From contig JAQGDQ010000267.1 of NCBI GenBank assembly GCA_030141605.1, forward strand, positions 228,501 to 292,500: a stretch of DNA of 64,000 nt. The letters run 5' to 3'. Source of the DNA: Tubiluchus corallicola. Taxonomy: Eukaryota; Priapulida; Priapulimorpha; Priapulimorphida; Tubiluchidae. Below are positions 48,112 to 61,804 of the stretch, piece by piece. The notes beneath the pieces were generated by a model. The model was not told where the DNA came from and ran no database searches. It saw only the letters and a list, made by a program, of their open reading frames with translations. The translations under genes were made by a program, and so were the position numbers. The number at the start of each line of letters is the position of its first letter. The first letter of the stretch is position 1.

Positions 48112-50460
48112 AACCTGAATGGGAGCAAATTCTTATTTGCATTTTTTTGCATTGCATCCTTGAGTCTGAACGCATAAGATTAATCTAGCTCAAATTTAAT
48201 TGAGTTATAATTTGACAAAATCACCAAAGGTTATACAAGATGTTCGAAAATTAGAACACAGCAGAAACGCGACAGAATGAATCTTTACGTCAACGTTATG
48301 ACATCATAGTGGCACAAAATAATAATCGATTTCTACATCATTATTGCAATTTTCCTAACAAATAATTTGATATGACCACACAAGCCAGATCCTGTTTGGT
48401 ATAATCTTGGTGTCATTATAACATTTGCTATTTTTGAATAGTTTTAGTAAATTAGTAAGTTTGTTGCAGCTTGTCACCATAACTCTGTGCATCCGTGCTC
48501 CGGTGCTCCGTGAATTTGTATGATGCAATGCGCATGAATAGCCAAGAAGGCACGTGAAACTGGAAGTCCTGAATTATAAAAACCAACAATTTTTGAATAA
48601 CAAAGATCAGAACTAGACATGTGAGGTACAAGTCTGCATTCAGTCATCGCAACACACGCTCGCTGGCTCCAGACCAGGTCCTTTTGCTAAACCTAGGGAT
48701 GCGCAATAGGTGTCATGCCTTATTTGGACATGGCAACTTGGCAGGTTCTGTAGAGCAACTAAAATCTATCCACTCACTAACATCTGCGCAGCCAGAGCCT
48801 GCAAATCAGGCTTCCCGAGTTATGCTAAGTGAGTCATACTAAAACAATATCAATTATAAACTAATTAGACATTCTGTCATTACCACACGTGTGTAAAAGC
48901 TATGAAAGCTACCCCATAATCAAAGCTACTGTTAGTCGTTTATTCACTCAGTCAGTCATCCGCGCAATGATACAGAAACACTACCACCTGTAAAAAAGTG
49001 AAGTGAAAGTAAACTTAATCTTTTTATTTCAGAGATATAGCTCATGGAAACTCAAGCTGATATGATAGGTCCTAAAATAGGACAGTTAGCTCAAAAGTGT
49101 TGTACTCAACTATATTCTGTTTGTGCGTTTCCTTTATCGTCAGCTATCGCAACAGATTTAACTTTTAGAAATTTTGATTACAATAAAAATTTCAAAAACA
49201 TAACAATTGCATAAAATGTATTCACATTATAAAAACAAAGCCACAAAACGCTTCAACTCCTGTTTGGTCTAAACTGTAATCGTTCAGAACGTGTAGTTAA
49301 GAAAGTAATAAAATTGTTGAACTGTCATTGCCATTATCCTGAAAACCTCCACCATTACCCAGCTCACTGTCCTTTTTAAACCATTATCTTGCCAGTAAAA
49401 GTGACTTTAATGTCTTACGCAGAGCTAACACCGAATTAGGTATTAATTAAAGAGAGTGTGAACATTACTGAACACAAGCCTGCTTCAAACAATGAGCTAA
49501 GTTCTATCCCTTTCACTCTTTTCGCTTGAAATTCTCCATTCATAAGTTGCTCCACCATGTAGCTCCGCTCACATGCATTTTACTAATTTTTGTGTGTTGT
49601 TTGGGCATCAAGCTGTAATGCAAGTGAGCACTTAGCTTTTCATCAATGTTCAGTAAGAACGTAATGTTATAATAGAATGTTCCGGTGTAACTAGTAGAGA
49701 CTGACCATTGTCCAAAATTTGGAAAATCCCACATTCTGATTATTTAACATGCGTGATACAAATTTGCAGTGGAGACAGTATGATACAAGTTTTCTACTGT
49801 ACTATTACTCCAAGCACAATATTTTAAACTCACTAATTGCATACATATATGGCAGCACTACAATGCAGTTCCGAATAGTCTATGATCCTGCGCCGAGGTA
49901 TGACGGAGGCGGTGAATTTTTATTAGTCAAGTGTACTTGAAGGGATATTACTAATCCAGGCGCATTTTTGGTTAAAATGTTTGCAACGATACAAAATTCG
50001 TCTGTTTGGGCCAGTCGACACTGAAGTAGCATTGTTCTTTGAGTAATAAGTCTTTTGCTTTTCGTAAGAGCTACGATTATATTTTTGAAGTTCTCAATAA
50101 TGCCGATATTATGATATCTCTTGTTTTTGGCATGTTCCTTTCAATTCACGAAATAAGGAGGAAGAATTTTGTTAGACAGGGTGGCCCTCAGGTGTGAGGC
50201 CTTTGAAGGAAAATGTCAATATCCATCCTGAAAATAAAAACAGTTTTAGTAAATTTATAATAATAGTACGTGAAGTGTTCATCAAAGTTAGACATTTTAG
50301 GCTTTTAAATAAAGTTCAAGATGTAACTGAGAATATATCCTAAAGTAATCTCTTAGTCATTTTGAAAAGTATAAAAGAATCGTGTTTAGAAGCAAAAATG
50401 TGCTTTATCGATTGTATGAGTAACCAGTGCTACAAAAAGAAACAACGATCAAAAGTTACA
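48112..50460. other. Intergenic, no supported gene
   Basis: AT-rich. A short plus-strand frame at 49749-49940 ends APRYDGGGEFLLVKCT, faintly like the Ig half-exons at 28.5 and 30.5 kb, but without a full exon structure. Confidence 0.35.
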
Positions 50461-51849
50461 ATTAGAGCATGAGCGCATTATGGCCGAGATGGAGTTACAT
50501 AAACTTGAATTGACCGCTGCCAGTCCGGTCGGTCAGTCTCCAATGATGTCACAGTCCCTTCAATAGTCGCCAAGCGGACTCTACCGTTGATGAATTAAAG
50601 CTCATGAAAATACGTCCCTTTGATGAAACCTAGGACGACATACAAAAGTTTCTTGATTGGTTTCAAGCTTGTGCTGCTGCAAACAATATTGATAGAGCAG
50701 ACTTCGCGGCGTGTATTGGCCCATCTTTGTCTGGCAGAGCAGCAGACGCTTTTCAGCAGATTTCCGAGTCTGATACGCGGAACTACATGTACGTTCGCAA
50801 AGCTTTCTAAGCAACGACGTTTACCTGGAGAGATTCCGCGGTACAATAAAGTTTAAGAATGAAAGTTATGGCCAGCTTTTCAGACGCTTGGATAATAGTT
50901 GGCGGGACTATCTTGAAGCCATACAAGCTAAGACTTTTGAGGCTGTTAATGAAGCAGTAGTAATTGAACAAGCGCTTAGTTTAACGCCACACAATTTGGC
51001 CGCTTAGTTAAGGATGGACAGCATCAGGACAATTGAGAAGATGGCCCAACGGGCAGATCAATTTGTCGAGACAAGTCACTTCCGTTCCTAGGAAAAATGT
51101 TCATTCATTTAAAAAGACTGGTAAATCCAATGTTTCCACGTCGCAAAGTGGAGGCGCGAGCGATACAAATATAAGCCAGAATTTTTTTGGATACATTATA
51201 GGCAAGAACCGCCTACGTCCTCAACAGAAGAAGCTACAACAAATATGTGATTTTCCACGGCCACAAACAAAAACTCAAGTACGTAGATGCCTGGGAATGG
51301 TGGACTTCTACAGACGTTTTATTGAAAACTTCAGTACTATCGCTGCACCTCTGTATTCTTTAACAGAAAAATATGCACCCACCCAAGTACCTTGGCCAGA
51401 AGCTTGTGAGAAGAGCTTTCGTACCCTTCAGAATGCTTTAACTTCTGACAGTGTTCTACATTCCCCTGATTATTCGAAACCACTTATCCTAACTACAGAT
51501 GCCAGCTTTGTGGGCATTGGTGGTGTATTCACACAAGATCGTATGGATGGTTTGGGTGAAGTGCCTATCTCATATGTCAGTCGTAGTTATACCCACCGAA
51601 GTCAGATATTCTGTAGTTGAATGTGAACTTCTGAGTGTTGTACTTTGCGTGCAGAAGTTAAATTACTATTTAGAAGGCCGCCAGTTTACATTGCGCTCTG
51701 ATCAAAGAAGTTTGCTTGCGCTCAGAAAAATGCGTAAGAATAACAGACGTTTATGTCACTGGGCACTTATTCTTTCAGAATACTTCTTTACAATGGAGCA
51801 TATTGCTGGCGCTCAAAACCTTGTTGCTGATACTTTAAGTCGGAAATAA
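50460..51849 (+). mobile_element. Internally deleted Ty3/Gypsy LTR-retrotransposon relic
   Basis: The 50460-51105 region has gag-like coding remnants broken by stops and frameshifts. From about 51180 a frame passes from the reverse transcriptase C-terminal part (RPQQKKLQQICDFPRP, GMVDFYRRFI) to the RNase H start (LILTTDASFVGIGGVF). It breaks near 51620 and resumes one frame over with the RNase H end (QRSLLALRKM, AGAQNLVADTLSRK) to a stop at 51849. Protease, the RT catalytic core and integrase are absent, and no LTRs were recognised. It is inactive. It sits just beyond the 3' end of the MFS transporter. Confidence 0.88.
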
Positions 51850-52196
51850 AGATAAAGCGTCAGAGCATGAAATGCCCAACAAGTTGTATTTGTTTTTCAA
51901 TTTCAATAACTGACAAACCCATCAAACACACAGGCAAGAAAACAAGTAAACACACAACCAAAGACACAAGCAAATAAAAAATAAACAAATAAACAGCCAG
52001 TAGCAAGCAAAGCTTAGCAAGCAAGCACGAAGCAAGTAAACAAATAATCGAAGTAACAATTGCGACAACAATGATAAAGGCTTCAGCAACGGTAATGGCA
52101 ATGACAGCAACAGCAAAACTCATATGTAAAAAGCAAGTTTAGTTACAGAAAACGCTGGCACACTTGCCTGGCCAATAAGTTAATTTTAGCAACTAA

Positions 52197-52203
52197 TTTA
52201 TTA
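52197..52203 (-). promoter_or_regulatory. Overlapping stop codon and AATAAA of the MFS gene
   Basis: Minus-strand TAATAAA: the stop codon TAA shares bases with the polyA hexamer. The 3'UTR would be only tens of bases. Confidence 0.55.
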
Positions 52204-55200
52204 AGAAATGAAGTCAGCTCGAAAACAATAACAAGCACTTTTACCTACGAAGGTAAAGCCTGCCATTAGACTAAACATTCCAAACCACCCTAGTGTGTCT
52301 GTCAACGTAGAAGACAAAACAGCTCCTATAATTGACGTAACAGCCTATTAAAATAAAATGATTACATAAGCAACTAAGTACAAACAAGTAAGGACTAAAC
52401 AATAAAAAATCTTAAGGCTAGTATGCCGGTTGGTGATAGCAATGAAGTTCCAAAAATCATCTAATAGCCTAATGACGTTAAAGCAGTTTTTTTACTCACA
52501 CTAAAATAGTTTATCTAGACTACAGATAAGCGCAGTTAGACTAACACTCACATTTGAAACTGCCAGTTTATTGAAAATGCTCATTACGAAAACTTACAAA
52601 ACCAGTGAAAACAAGCCCGTAGTTGACAGCGAAATATTTGCTTCCAAAAAGTCGACTAGTTGCTGTCGGAAACATCGAAAAGTTTCCAGAAAATGACAGA
52701 TTTATTGCACATATCCAGATGAGAAACATTGCGTTTCCTCCATATGGAGTTGTGATTAATGTGAAGAGAAAAAACATCATAGAGACTTGAAGACAAAGCA
52801 TACACGTCTGGAAGAAGCAGAAAGAAACGTCTTTTTAGATTAATAATTTAGATTATAGATTAAAAATGAACTTCAATCCAAACGACATATTACTAACGCA
52901 TTTTATAACTCGCGTGTAACAAGCCTACAAAGGCACATAAAATACATTCTTCATTTTAATTCCGGGGTAGTAAAATACTAATCTTCATATTTCTTCGAAG
53001 TCTTTGCTGCAAATAATTCTTTTTTTATCAAGAATTTTTTGCAAGAACTTCTTAATTATAACGTTCTAAACATGGGGATTAATCAAGTTGACTAGAATTA
53101 CTGGACAAAGGACTCACTGAACTCGAAACTGTGGACCAAAAAATCTGGTTCCTTCAATAGATTTAAAATAATTTTGTTCTAGTACACTCATTTGCAGATT
53201 TAGATTTAGGCTTTTAGCTTTTTTTGAACTAAAAATGGTAAGTAAAAAGTCGGTGCAGCCATTTTGAATTCAAGATGGCTAATCGGAAATCCGACACTTT
53301 AATCGATGCGGAATTTATTCTAGAACGTTCCTATAAAGTTTGTGACAATCCATTCCAAACTGGTATAGAGCCATAGATTTTTTTCGAAAATCGTGTTATC
53401 GTTGCCGTCTTGAATTCAAAGTGCCAGATCGAATATCGGATTCCAACAGTCAATGCATAATTCACTTTAGTATGCTTCTATGAGGTTTCATGATGATCCA
53501 TTACGAAGTTATGGAGCTGTAAGCATTTTAAAAATGATGTTATTGCTGCCGTCTTGAATTTGAGACGGCAGATTATCGTTCCGAGTCTGCAGTCGACACA
53601 GAATTTGATAATAATAAAATAATAATAATAATTCTTTCTAGTATATTTGTTTAAAGTTTCGTGATTATCCGTGGAAAACATGTTCGGGGCGCTATATTGA
53701 ATTCAAAATGGCTCCATCACTCAATGTGCAGTTCATTATGGTGTATTCTTATACAGTTTTGCGACGATCGTTGCGAATTCGGATTCCTTAGGATTCTGCA
53801 GAACCTTGGGATTTTTTCGAAAAAATGTTACGCCGCTATCTTGAATTCAGAATGGCAGATCGACAACCCGACTCAGTCAGTCGATGCAGAATTCGCTTTA
53901 GCGTATTAGTGTGAAATTTCATTACAATCCAAAAGAAAAGCGATTTTGGTCGAGATCATCGTTTACGATTAATAGATTTTATCAGATTATTGTGACTGCA
54001 AAATATATAGACAAATTTAAACACAAAAACACACACACACAAACACTATGACAACAAATTACAAATAAGAACGGTTTTTCTCAAGTAATAAAAGGCTAAA
54101 GTTTAATACGTGGTTTACAGTTCAGTCATGCTGTTAAAAATGTCAAGTATTGTGCACACAAGATCTTAGAACAACGTACAGATCACAAAGTGATCGATTG
54201 TCGTGATCCGTATTAATTAACATCTAAGCGAAAAATGTCGAAATTTGCGGAAAATAAAACACGTAATTAACTCGTTGATACTCCTCTCGGTGGACCTGCC
54301 CTAACATATAGCCCACATCATCGTGTAGCCCTGTCCTTCCTCTTTGTAAAGAAGCCCATATCTCCTTCCTAGAGTCCCACCGGGCGACGCTAGAACGTTT
54401 TTCCCGCATGCTGTTTGGTCAAAATTTCGAAAAAATCGCGAGTTGGGTCCGGGAAAACGCCCGTTGCGGGGCGCCCTGGCCCTCTCGGGAATTCTAAATA
54501 TGCCTACTACACCCACCGCTGAACGGGCTATCTATCCGTACCCAGTACCCCACTCGGCCCGTTCCCGTTCTCTACATCTCAGCCGTATAACTTTTGCAAA
54601 AAACGGCCGAAAAGGGCCATTTTTGGAGGTTTTTCGCCCCCCTTCCTTCCGGTGGGCCCAATTCGAAAAATAAACCATCAATGGCACGACACTAGATCGA
54701 GACCTTTCGTTTGATGTATAGATCGCTGCAAATGATGCCCTCGTCCGGGCTGTAGCCTCGAATCTTATATATATATAAATAAATTAAGCCCATACCAAGA
54801 ATATTAATATTAGAGTATAGATTCTGATTTCATTCGTAGACAACGGTTTAATTCATAAAAAATTCAGCGTCAAACAATGTTGTATGAACAGCAACAGAAT
54901 CTTTATCAACCGCTCTACTACAAAAAAGACAAAGAACACAGCAAAAAAGAGAAAGGATTATAACTTACACGAAATGTGAGTTTATCACAAAGGAGACCCC
55001 AAAGAATTCTTCCTGCACAGTTACAAACTGAGGCGAATGAACCAACTAGAGCTAAAAATCTATCATCAGATATGAATGTTTGACCGTACGCCTGAAAACA
55101 CTCTTAAAGTAAATAAACAAAATAAAAAATGTGTTCACTTTATGTTTAATACGTTTTCACCTTTTATTAGCAATACTCAACCATTTTTGACAATTTTTTG

Positions 55201-58193
55201 CTAAAAGAATGAAATGTAAACCCGCTAAGGTTTCCAGATTACGTCTTACACGGGTTAAAATGCGAACTTTTATGTTTCGTTCTTTTTTATTTTTACGTTT
55301 ATATTTCAAATCAACTTGTGCAAAATGTCTTTGACGTCAATGAGGTAATAATGACGTTGTCATATTACATCTGAAGTAATCATCAAAATAAAAATTTATA
55401 TGAACGCACAGCAATTATTTGAAAAATATTTATACTTGAAGATGAACACGAACACAACTTTTCCGATGCCGTTGCAAAATGATGATTTCGCGAGCTGAAA
55501 ATGTTCAATTTTTGAGCCAAAATTTATCGTTCACTACAAGCCTACCAAACACCATCAAATGTTGAGGAATATTGCTGGATCTAGACAGACGAATAAATTC
55601 AAAAATTCAAATCCAAACATTCAATACGAATTCAATATAATTACAAGAGGATCTGGCTTATAATAGTTTCAATTTCCTATCACAAGGCGTGGTTGTGACT
55701 AATATTCTATAACTAGTGTTGAGTGTCTACAGTGTTGGAGTTGTCATCTACTTAATTTATTATTGAACTCAGCATGCAAGCTGGTATGTCTTTAATACAC
55801 CGTATGAAAAAGTTATTTGAGCAAATCAGAAAATTCACCTTATAAAGCGTTGACATGAACAACACGGCTTGATTATTCAGGAAAAATAAAAGCCAAATTG
55901 TCCAAAATTCTCTGGTTTTTAGCACCTCCTTTGGGTGAATGTAAAGACCTTGATGTAGTTCTTTGTCTAAGGCACACAGTCTGCTGCTCAGACTAGTTCC
56001 TGCTCTTACCAATGGAGTTTGTTCTCCCTAAAATTGAAAAAAAGGCGATCCATTAACACGACTCCCTACAGTTTTTACAAGAACACCAAATACTAAGAGT
56101 TCAATGTTTTTTAAATCTATAAGAAGAAATGTGCAAAAAGCTGAATCGTTCATATGAAAACTGCGGGTAATTGGCTCCACAGATTACTGTTGGCTTAGTG
56201 GATACAGCATTTACCTTGTAAGTATGAGAGCCAGATTCAAGTTCTTATCCAGAAGTTAATTTCTTGTCACTTGATATCATGCAAATATTCGCAAAAATAA
56301 CACTCTAAAATGAGACATTGAACCAGCAAAGGTGTCTTAGTCGTGTTCGAGATAAATGACTATGTAAATAAAACCGTTTATATGCACTTTTCCCGGTAGA
56401 CACCCATCTTTTTTTACTGACCACGATTTGCAATCCTTTATTTCATTTGTAAAACACAAGCTATCATTCATCACTCAACTATGCGAATGAATATTTCACT
56501 TACTTCTAGAATCACTTACTGAAATTGAAGACTATAATAGAAAAACGAAATAGGGGAAAGAATCTGGCAAAATAAAGCGACCTTATCAGTGAATTCGGAA
56601 AGAACAGAAGAAAGAAAGGAAGAAATGAATAAACGAGAAAAGGAATGAAAGTACGAAAATAATAAGGAAAAAACAAACAAAGAAAAAACAAGAAATAAAG
56701 AAAGATATGATTGTATAACTAACCAACTAAGATAAGCAATAAGATAAATAAAGTGCGGAATAAGGAACCAAATACTGAATAATGGGGAGAAACAGAAAAA
56801 AAGTAGAGAAAAGAGGGAGGCGATGAAAAAATGACAGATAGACGAACCACGTGATAAGCCGGTGGCGTTGACAACAGTAATCCTGCGACGAGCACCATGG
56901 CTGCATAAATACATCCGAACAACAAAAAACACCATGGAACTTTGTCTAAAAGACTGTCCTCACAAAAGTACCTAGATACACAAGTAAAGAATCATTGTGG
57001 TGTAAAAAAAAAACGCGTCAAAACTTTTTGTTGAAGACAAATGAGAGCAAAAATACCATCAAATAAGTAACTATCTTTAGCGCAGCGAGCCGTTGTTCTA
57101 TCCAACAAAATGTCCGCTAGCGTCACCTATTGAGCAATGTATGAAATATAACAAATACTAACCGAATACTTACAAGACACCATCGCCATCAATATCACAG
57201 TTTGGACTTCGATTTTCTGGATTTATGAAAGCTGTATGCAACTGAACGAATAATATAGACGAGGCTCCAAATCCACCAACAATAATGCCTGATATTAACC
57301 CCTTGCTACGGCTAAACCACTGAAAAAACGTCTAATATTTTGATACCAAAATGAAAAACAGGAAATGTGACAAGATCGGAAGGCAGCCTGGATTTGAAAC
57401 AAGGACATGCTTACATTGCAAAATAAAAAAAATGATTCGATAAATTGCCTTAGTGTGAGTGATCTCACACTGGAAATACTAAATTTGGTTGTTCAGCTGT
57501 AAGGGATGAACGTTGGACTTCTTTGACCCCTGGGCTATGCAGTAGGTTAGTCGTTAAAGGGTCTGCAAGGTAAGCAGAAAATCTCATGGTCAAATCTTGG
57601 TTCTATTCCCACTTTCCACATTTCCTGTCTTCCAACTGTGGTATCAAAAATTTAATTAATTATGAGTTTTGTGCTACCATGTCTTAAATAATTTTTGCTT
57701 TAACTGACACTATAGGTTTTACATGTCAAATGTAGACCTACGTTAAGTCAAATGTAGATTTAGGTAATTTAAATGTGTCTTGGTAACTCAAATGTAGACT
57801 TAGGTAGTTCAAATGTATTAACATTGGTTTTCAACAAATCTTAAGCGTTTTTTAGTAAGTCAAATGTAGACACATGTCAAGTCAAATGTCCTATGTCTGC
57901 ATTTGAGTTACCGAAACACATTCGAAATTCCTATGTCTACATTTGATTTACCTAAGTCACATTTGTGTTACCAAAACACATTCGAAATTCCTATGTTTAC
58001 ATTTGACTCACCTAAGTCACATTTGAACTTTCCTGTGTCTACATTTAACGTGTAAAACCTATATTAGGCATCGTTAATTCTGAGAATAATTGCATCATCA
58101 GCTTTGCCATTAATATCATCATCATAGAGAATGAATGCGTCATTCTATCATGAAAAAAGGATGCGTCAAACCTATGTAGAATGAACGCATCAT

Positions 58194-58225
<32 letters not shown>

Positions 58226-60155
58226 GCATCAAAAATGAATGCGTCATCACAATTATCATTATAATTATCATCATTTCCATCATCTTCTTCGTCATCATCA
58301 TCATCATCATCATCATCAATAATGTCAGTTGTCTGATTAGCATTAAGGCAAAAAACAATGTCAAACCTGCATTGCACAGTGTAGAGGAGGGGCATAGGCT
58401 ATTCCAACACCTGCCCCAAACAGAAACCCATTTGTGAAGAAGACCAGACCAAAAGAGGTGTCTAGGGTTAAGTACGTCAATGCAAAGCCACCACTAAAAC
58501 AGATTGAAGAAATAGCGTTTTCAAGCTATAGAAGTTTTACCTGCAAAGAAATCTAATATATATATGTCTTTACCATATTAAAATTTACAGACTTATAAAT
58601 ATCATTGATCTTAACGTGGCTAAGACGCTTCTGCCAATTCAGTGTCTCATTTCATTTGAGAAAAATTTTTGTCATTATTAATTACATTCCGGTCCTGCTA
58701 CAAGCAACAACATTTGCAGACCCTATAGTCAAAAATACAAGACGACTTACAGTGTATCAAGCTATGCAAAATAGGCGCTGATATACATGCAGTTGATAAC
58801 TGTATAGTCTAAATTTTAATAAAAATCATAAATATAAACTTTAATAACTCTAACATTTGGTAGTGATTTTTGTTCACATACTCAAGTTCATAACGCACAG
58901 CATATGCGCGCGTGCTTACATGCACACACGAAGGCACCTATGCACACATACACGCACGCAATCTTTTTTGAAAATTATTTTACAAGTAACGTTTCAGTAA
59001 TATTGAAAAAATGACTAACAAAAGACGCCTGACCAAAGCTGGATGACCATCACAAACTAAAATTACAAAAGTGAGATAACAAAAGTCTCTCGTCACTAAT
59101 CACTATTCATTAGTCACGAATCACTAGCCACTTGGAATCGAATATTTTTTTAAATTAGCTGTTAATATTGATGTCTAGTTCAAATTTTTTTTGGAAATTA
59201 TGAAATTATTCATAGTATTGTTAGTTGATTATAACAACAATGGAATTGTGTTTAACCAAAGGTTTTCGTGTATATATATCGTTTTGCAGCACTTTTGACT
59301 GAGAAATTTGCCACAAATGTGGCGTTACATGATTTAGTATACCTTGCTATCAATCCACCCAAAAGGCTAGTCCATCTTGGTCCAACCTTGTGTTCCAGAA
59401 GGCCACCAGCAAACATGAAACTTCCCTGACCGCAAGCGGCTAAAGCGATTATCCAGGCAGCGTCAGGATAAGTTGCTGATGTTGAATGACCTCGTAATTT
59501 GACATAAGAGACCACGTAGGGTATTAAATTACCTACAAGAAGCCTTAGCTGAACCAAACATGAATTATTAACAACATATCAAAGCTCTTAACATAGTGAG
59601 AAATACTTTTCCATTCTGATAAACAAAACGGTACTCAGGTTAGTCTCAGCTAACTGTAAAATCATTCTTTTGTGTTCAGTATTGGATTGCACTTTATAAA
59701 AAGTACGAGACAAAACTGAGTCCACAGCGCTTATCTTAGTAACTTCCTGAATGATGTATACGTTTTCCATTCACACTGACATCACACAAACTTCTGATAT
59801 GCAGCAAAACATTATGGACTCGCTTTATTTCAATGTGTTAACAGCTTTATAAGCTTATTGGCCAGTATGCTAGGGTTGACAACATATTACTGTGACATGA
59901 AGTTAATATTGTTTGCAGTCCGATAGACATAATCTGGCTGTCTTTTGGACAGCATTTGCGTTTTAAGTAAGGGTGAAGAATAATGAATGAATATGTTCAG
60001 TTAAAATCTCAAGGAACAGAATTGTTAATTAACTACCGACATTATATTTTCAAACATGAACTGAGAAAATACTTACCGAAGGAGTACGTGCTACCTAAAG
60101 TAAAGTGAAGCAAAAAACCTCCCAAAACGGTGATGTATCCTCTGAATTTCGTCAT
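52201..60155 (-). CDS. MFS transporter, OFA (oxalate/formate antiporter)-like
   Basis: Ten exons, 60155-60077, 59532-59343, 58493-58367, 57319-57174, 56971-56848, 56027-55839, 55091-54969, 52807-52598 and 52344-52201 plus their joins, are nine visible coding blocks whose phases all agree, encoding 443 residues. The start MTKFRGYITVLGGFLLHFTLG opens TM1. GGLLEHKVGPRW is an MFS motif A-like loop. LKTREFWTIWLLFFLNNQ and FISDDRFLALVGSFASVCNCAGRI, read in separate exons, are typical of the second half of OFA-type carriers. About 12 hydrophobic segments are expected. Family members move monocarboxylates or oxalate/formate, but the substrate here is unknown. The donor at 56847 (gttcgt) is weak. An EF-hand-like loop crosses the 57174/56971 junction. 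The stop overlaps AATAAA. Confidence 0.85.
53255..53960. repeat. Diverged tandem repeat with cgtcttgaattcaa core
   Basis: Related segments recur around 53260, 53405, 53550, 53690 and 53835 (gccnttttgaattcaagatgg type, followed by cgatgcagaatt...). The spacing is about 140-150 bp. It lies in an MFS intron. Confidence 0.65.
54285..54690. repeat. Dispersed repeat, copy 2
   Basis: Longer relative of 44935-45120, clearly more GC-rich than its surroundings. It lies in the large MFS intron. Confidence 0.7.
56185..56290 (+). mobile_element. Possible tRNA-derived SINE head
   Basis: ttggcttagtggatacagca followed by cagattcaagttcttatcc resembles tRNA A and B boxes. No tail was defined. Confidence 0.35.
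57530..57670 (+). mobile_element. tRNA-derived SINE copy 2
   Basis: Same family as 13055-13205: a tRNA-like head, cacatttcctgtcttccaac, tggtatc and an aaaatttaattaatt tail. Confidence 0.55.
57712..58064. mobile_element. Foldback MITE-like element
   Basis: The left end tataggttttacatgtcaaa and the right end tttaacgtgtaaaacctata are inverted repeats. Inside, gtagacttaggta and its complement recur in both orientations, so most of the element can fold back. A TA duplication at the ends is possible. Confidence 0.75.
58180..58325. repeat. (CATCAT)n/(CAG)n microsatellites
   Basis: CAT and CAG trinucleotide runs. The Asp and Ala runs in the minus frame are artefacts. Confidence 0.9.
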
Positions 60156-60949
60156 TGTCACACCTTGATTAGAGAAAAATTAGTGATTAATTAAAAGAAA
60201 GTTCGGTAACTTGTGTCTGGGGCTTTTGTGTTAATTAGGTGCTCATATCAAGGTTATTCCTTCCAGTCTTTGGTATAAAAAACGCTTGCAGAAGCTACAG
60301 AAGTTTATATTTTAACTTTTTTGCAAAAGTATCTAATATTTGATTTCATAAGTCCAGTCTTCGCTAATAAAAAAACTCTTCATTGAAGAGAATCCCAAAA
60401 CACAACAATTTAGAAAAACAAGTGGTTATACGCACAAATGGTGTATGTATGACCAAACAAATGGTCATTGATAAGAGCTGGAATTCATATTCAAAATCTA
60501 TTTTAAATCTTTCAAGTTTAGAAATTAATTTTAATTATTAAAAATATTAAAAAAATACTAAAAAATAAATCAAATAATACTAAAAATACTAAATACTAAT
60601 ACGAAAGTATAAAATTAGCATTGAAGTCAATAAATAAAGTCTATTTTTTCAATTAGATAATTGAAATTTTTAACTTTAAATTATTAAATTATTAGCAAAA
60701 AATTAACTTTAAATTTCTGAATTAAAATTTTTTTAATGATTTACATTATCTAAACACTGCTGATAACTACGATGTTTATTTTTACTGTTTCTCGAAGATG
60801 CCCTACGAATGGTGAAACAACATATAAAAACAAAGATGCAAAGTAGAATAGCAGTACAACCTTATCTTCAGTGATAAAAAGAAGAACATCTATTAAAAGC
60901 TGCGTGTATTATAAGATAAGGGAAATGCTAAGTTGTCGCAGCTTGTGTT

Positions 60950-60988
60950 TAATCACCAAAGTTAAGCAACGCTGAACCTGGAAGTTAT
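60950..60988 (+). other. 5S rRNA-like fragment
   Basis: aagttaagcaacgctgaacc followed by tgg resembles the internal promoter box of 5S rRNA. The surrounding sequence is not 5S-like, so a pseudogene or the head of a 5S-derived SINE is likely. A (TA)n run follows. Confidence 0.4.
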
Positions 60989-61804
60989 ATATATATATAT
61001 ATACTCGAACATGATTAAGACTGTTAACGGTTCATTCTCTCAACTTAAGGATTATGCTGATAGATTTTACTGCCGCAATCAATTTAATCCCAACAGAAAA
61101 ATTGGACACTGTCATCTAATGGACAGCTTCGTACAAACTTTTTGCTGGGAGTACAAAACCATTTATTACATCAAATGACTGCTGAGGCAAGGTGAATCTA
61201 TCACGTCCACAATGTTTGTTGTGACACAACACCCTCCACCCCGTCTCGCAGAACCGGCAGTCTAGAGGGGTATGATCGGTAGCAACGACCTGAAAAATAA
61301 CGAGTTTAATTATTTCATTTGAACTGAATCGTCTGAAAATTCTCCAGAAGTCAATCCCGGCAAACACATTGGGGTATCCCGAACGAAGAGGAACGCCAAG
61401 ACAATAAAAAACCACGCCATTGATCAAGATTCAATCGATGAGTTTGTGAGACATCTACGAGATCTGTTGGAGTATTTGAGTTCTTCAAATCACTGCTCCA
61501 GTCTATCTGTTTCGATATTTTAAGCTGTGCAAGACGTATAAGGCTCCACTTCAAATTTTGAGGGCACGATAGACCTGTTTGTCATGTTGTTTTGGCAATT
61601 CTTTGATATAATACCAACGTCATCGCAATCAATTTTAAATTTTGTCATCAGTCTCAGTAGTTGCTTTAATGTGTTAATTGCTAATTTAAAATTCCAATTC
61701 TACTTTACCTTTGTTATGGATATCCGTATATCTCATCAGATCTTGTTATATTTGTGACCGTGCAATGTTGTGTTTTTGTTTGCCAATAAATTTTAAGAAC
61801 CAGA

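Noticed and set aside
51860-52123. Hydrophobic minus frame beyond the MFS stop, considered as a final TM exon
   Set aside because: Low-complexity CAAG-type sequence. The transporter already ends with a stop and an overlapping polyA signal.
58045-58395. Asp/Ala-rich frame near the MFS exon
   Set aside because: Microsatellite translation overlapping a real exon in another frame.
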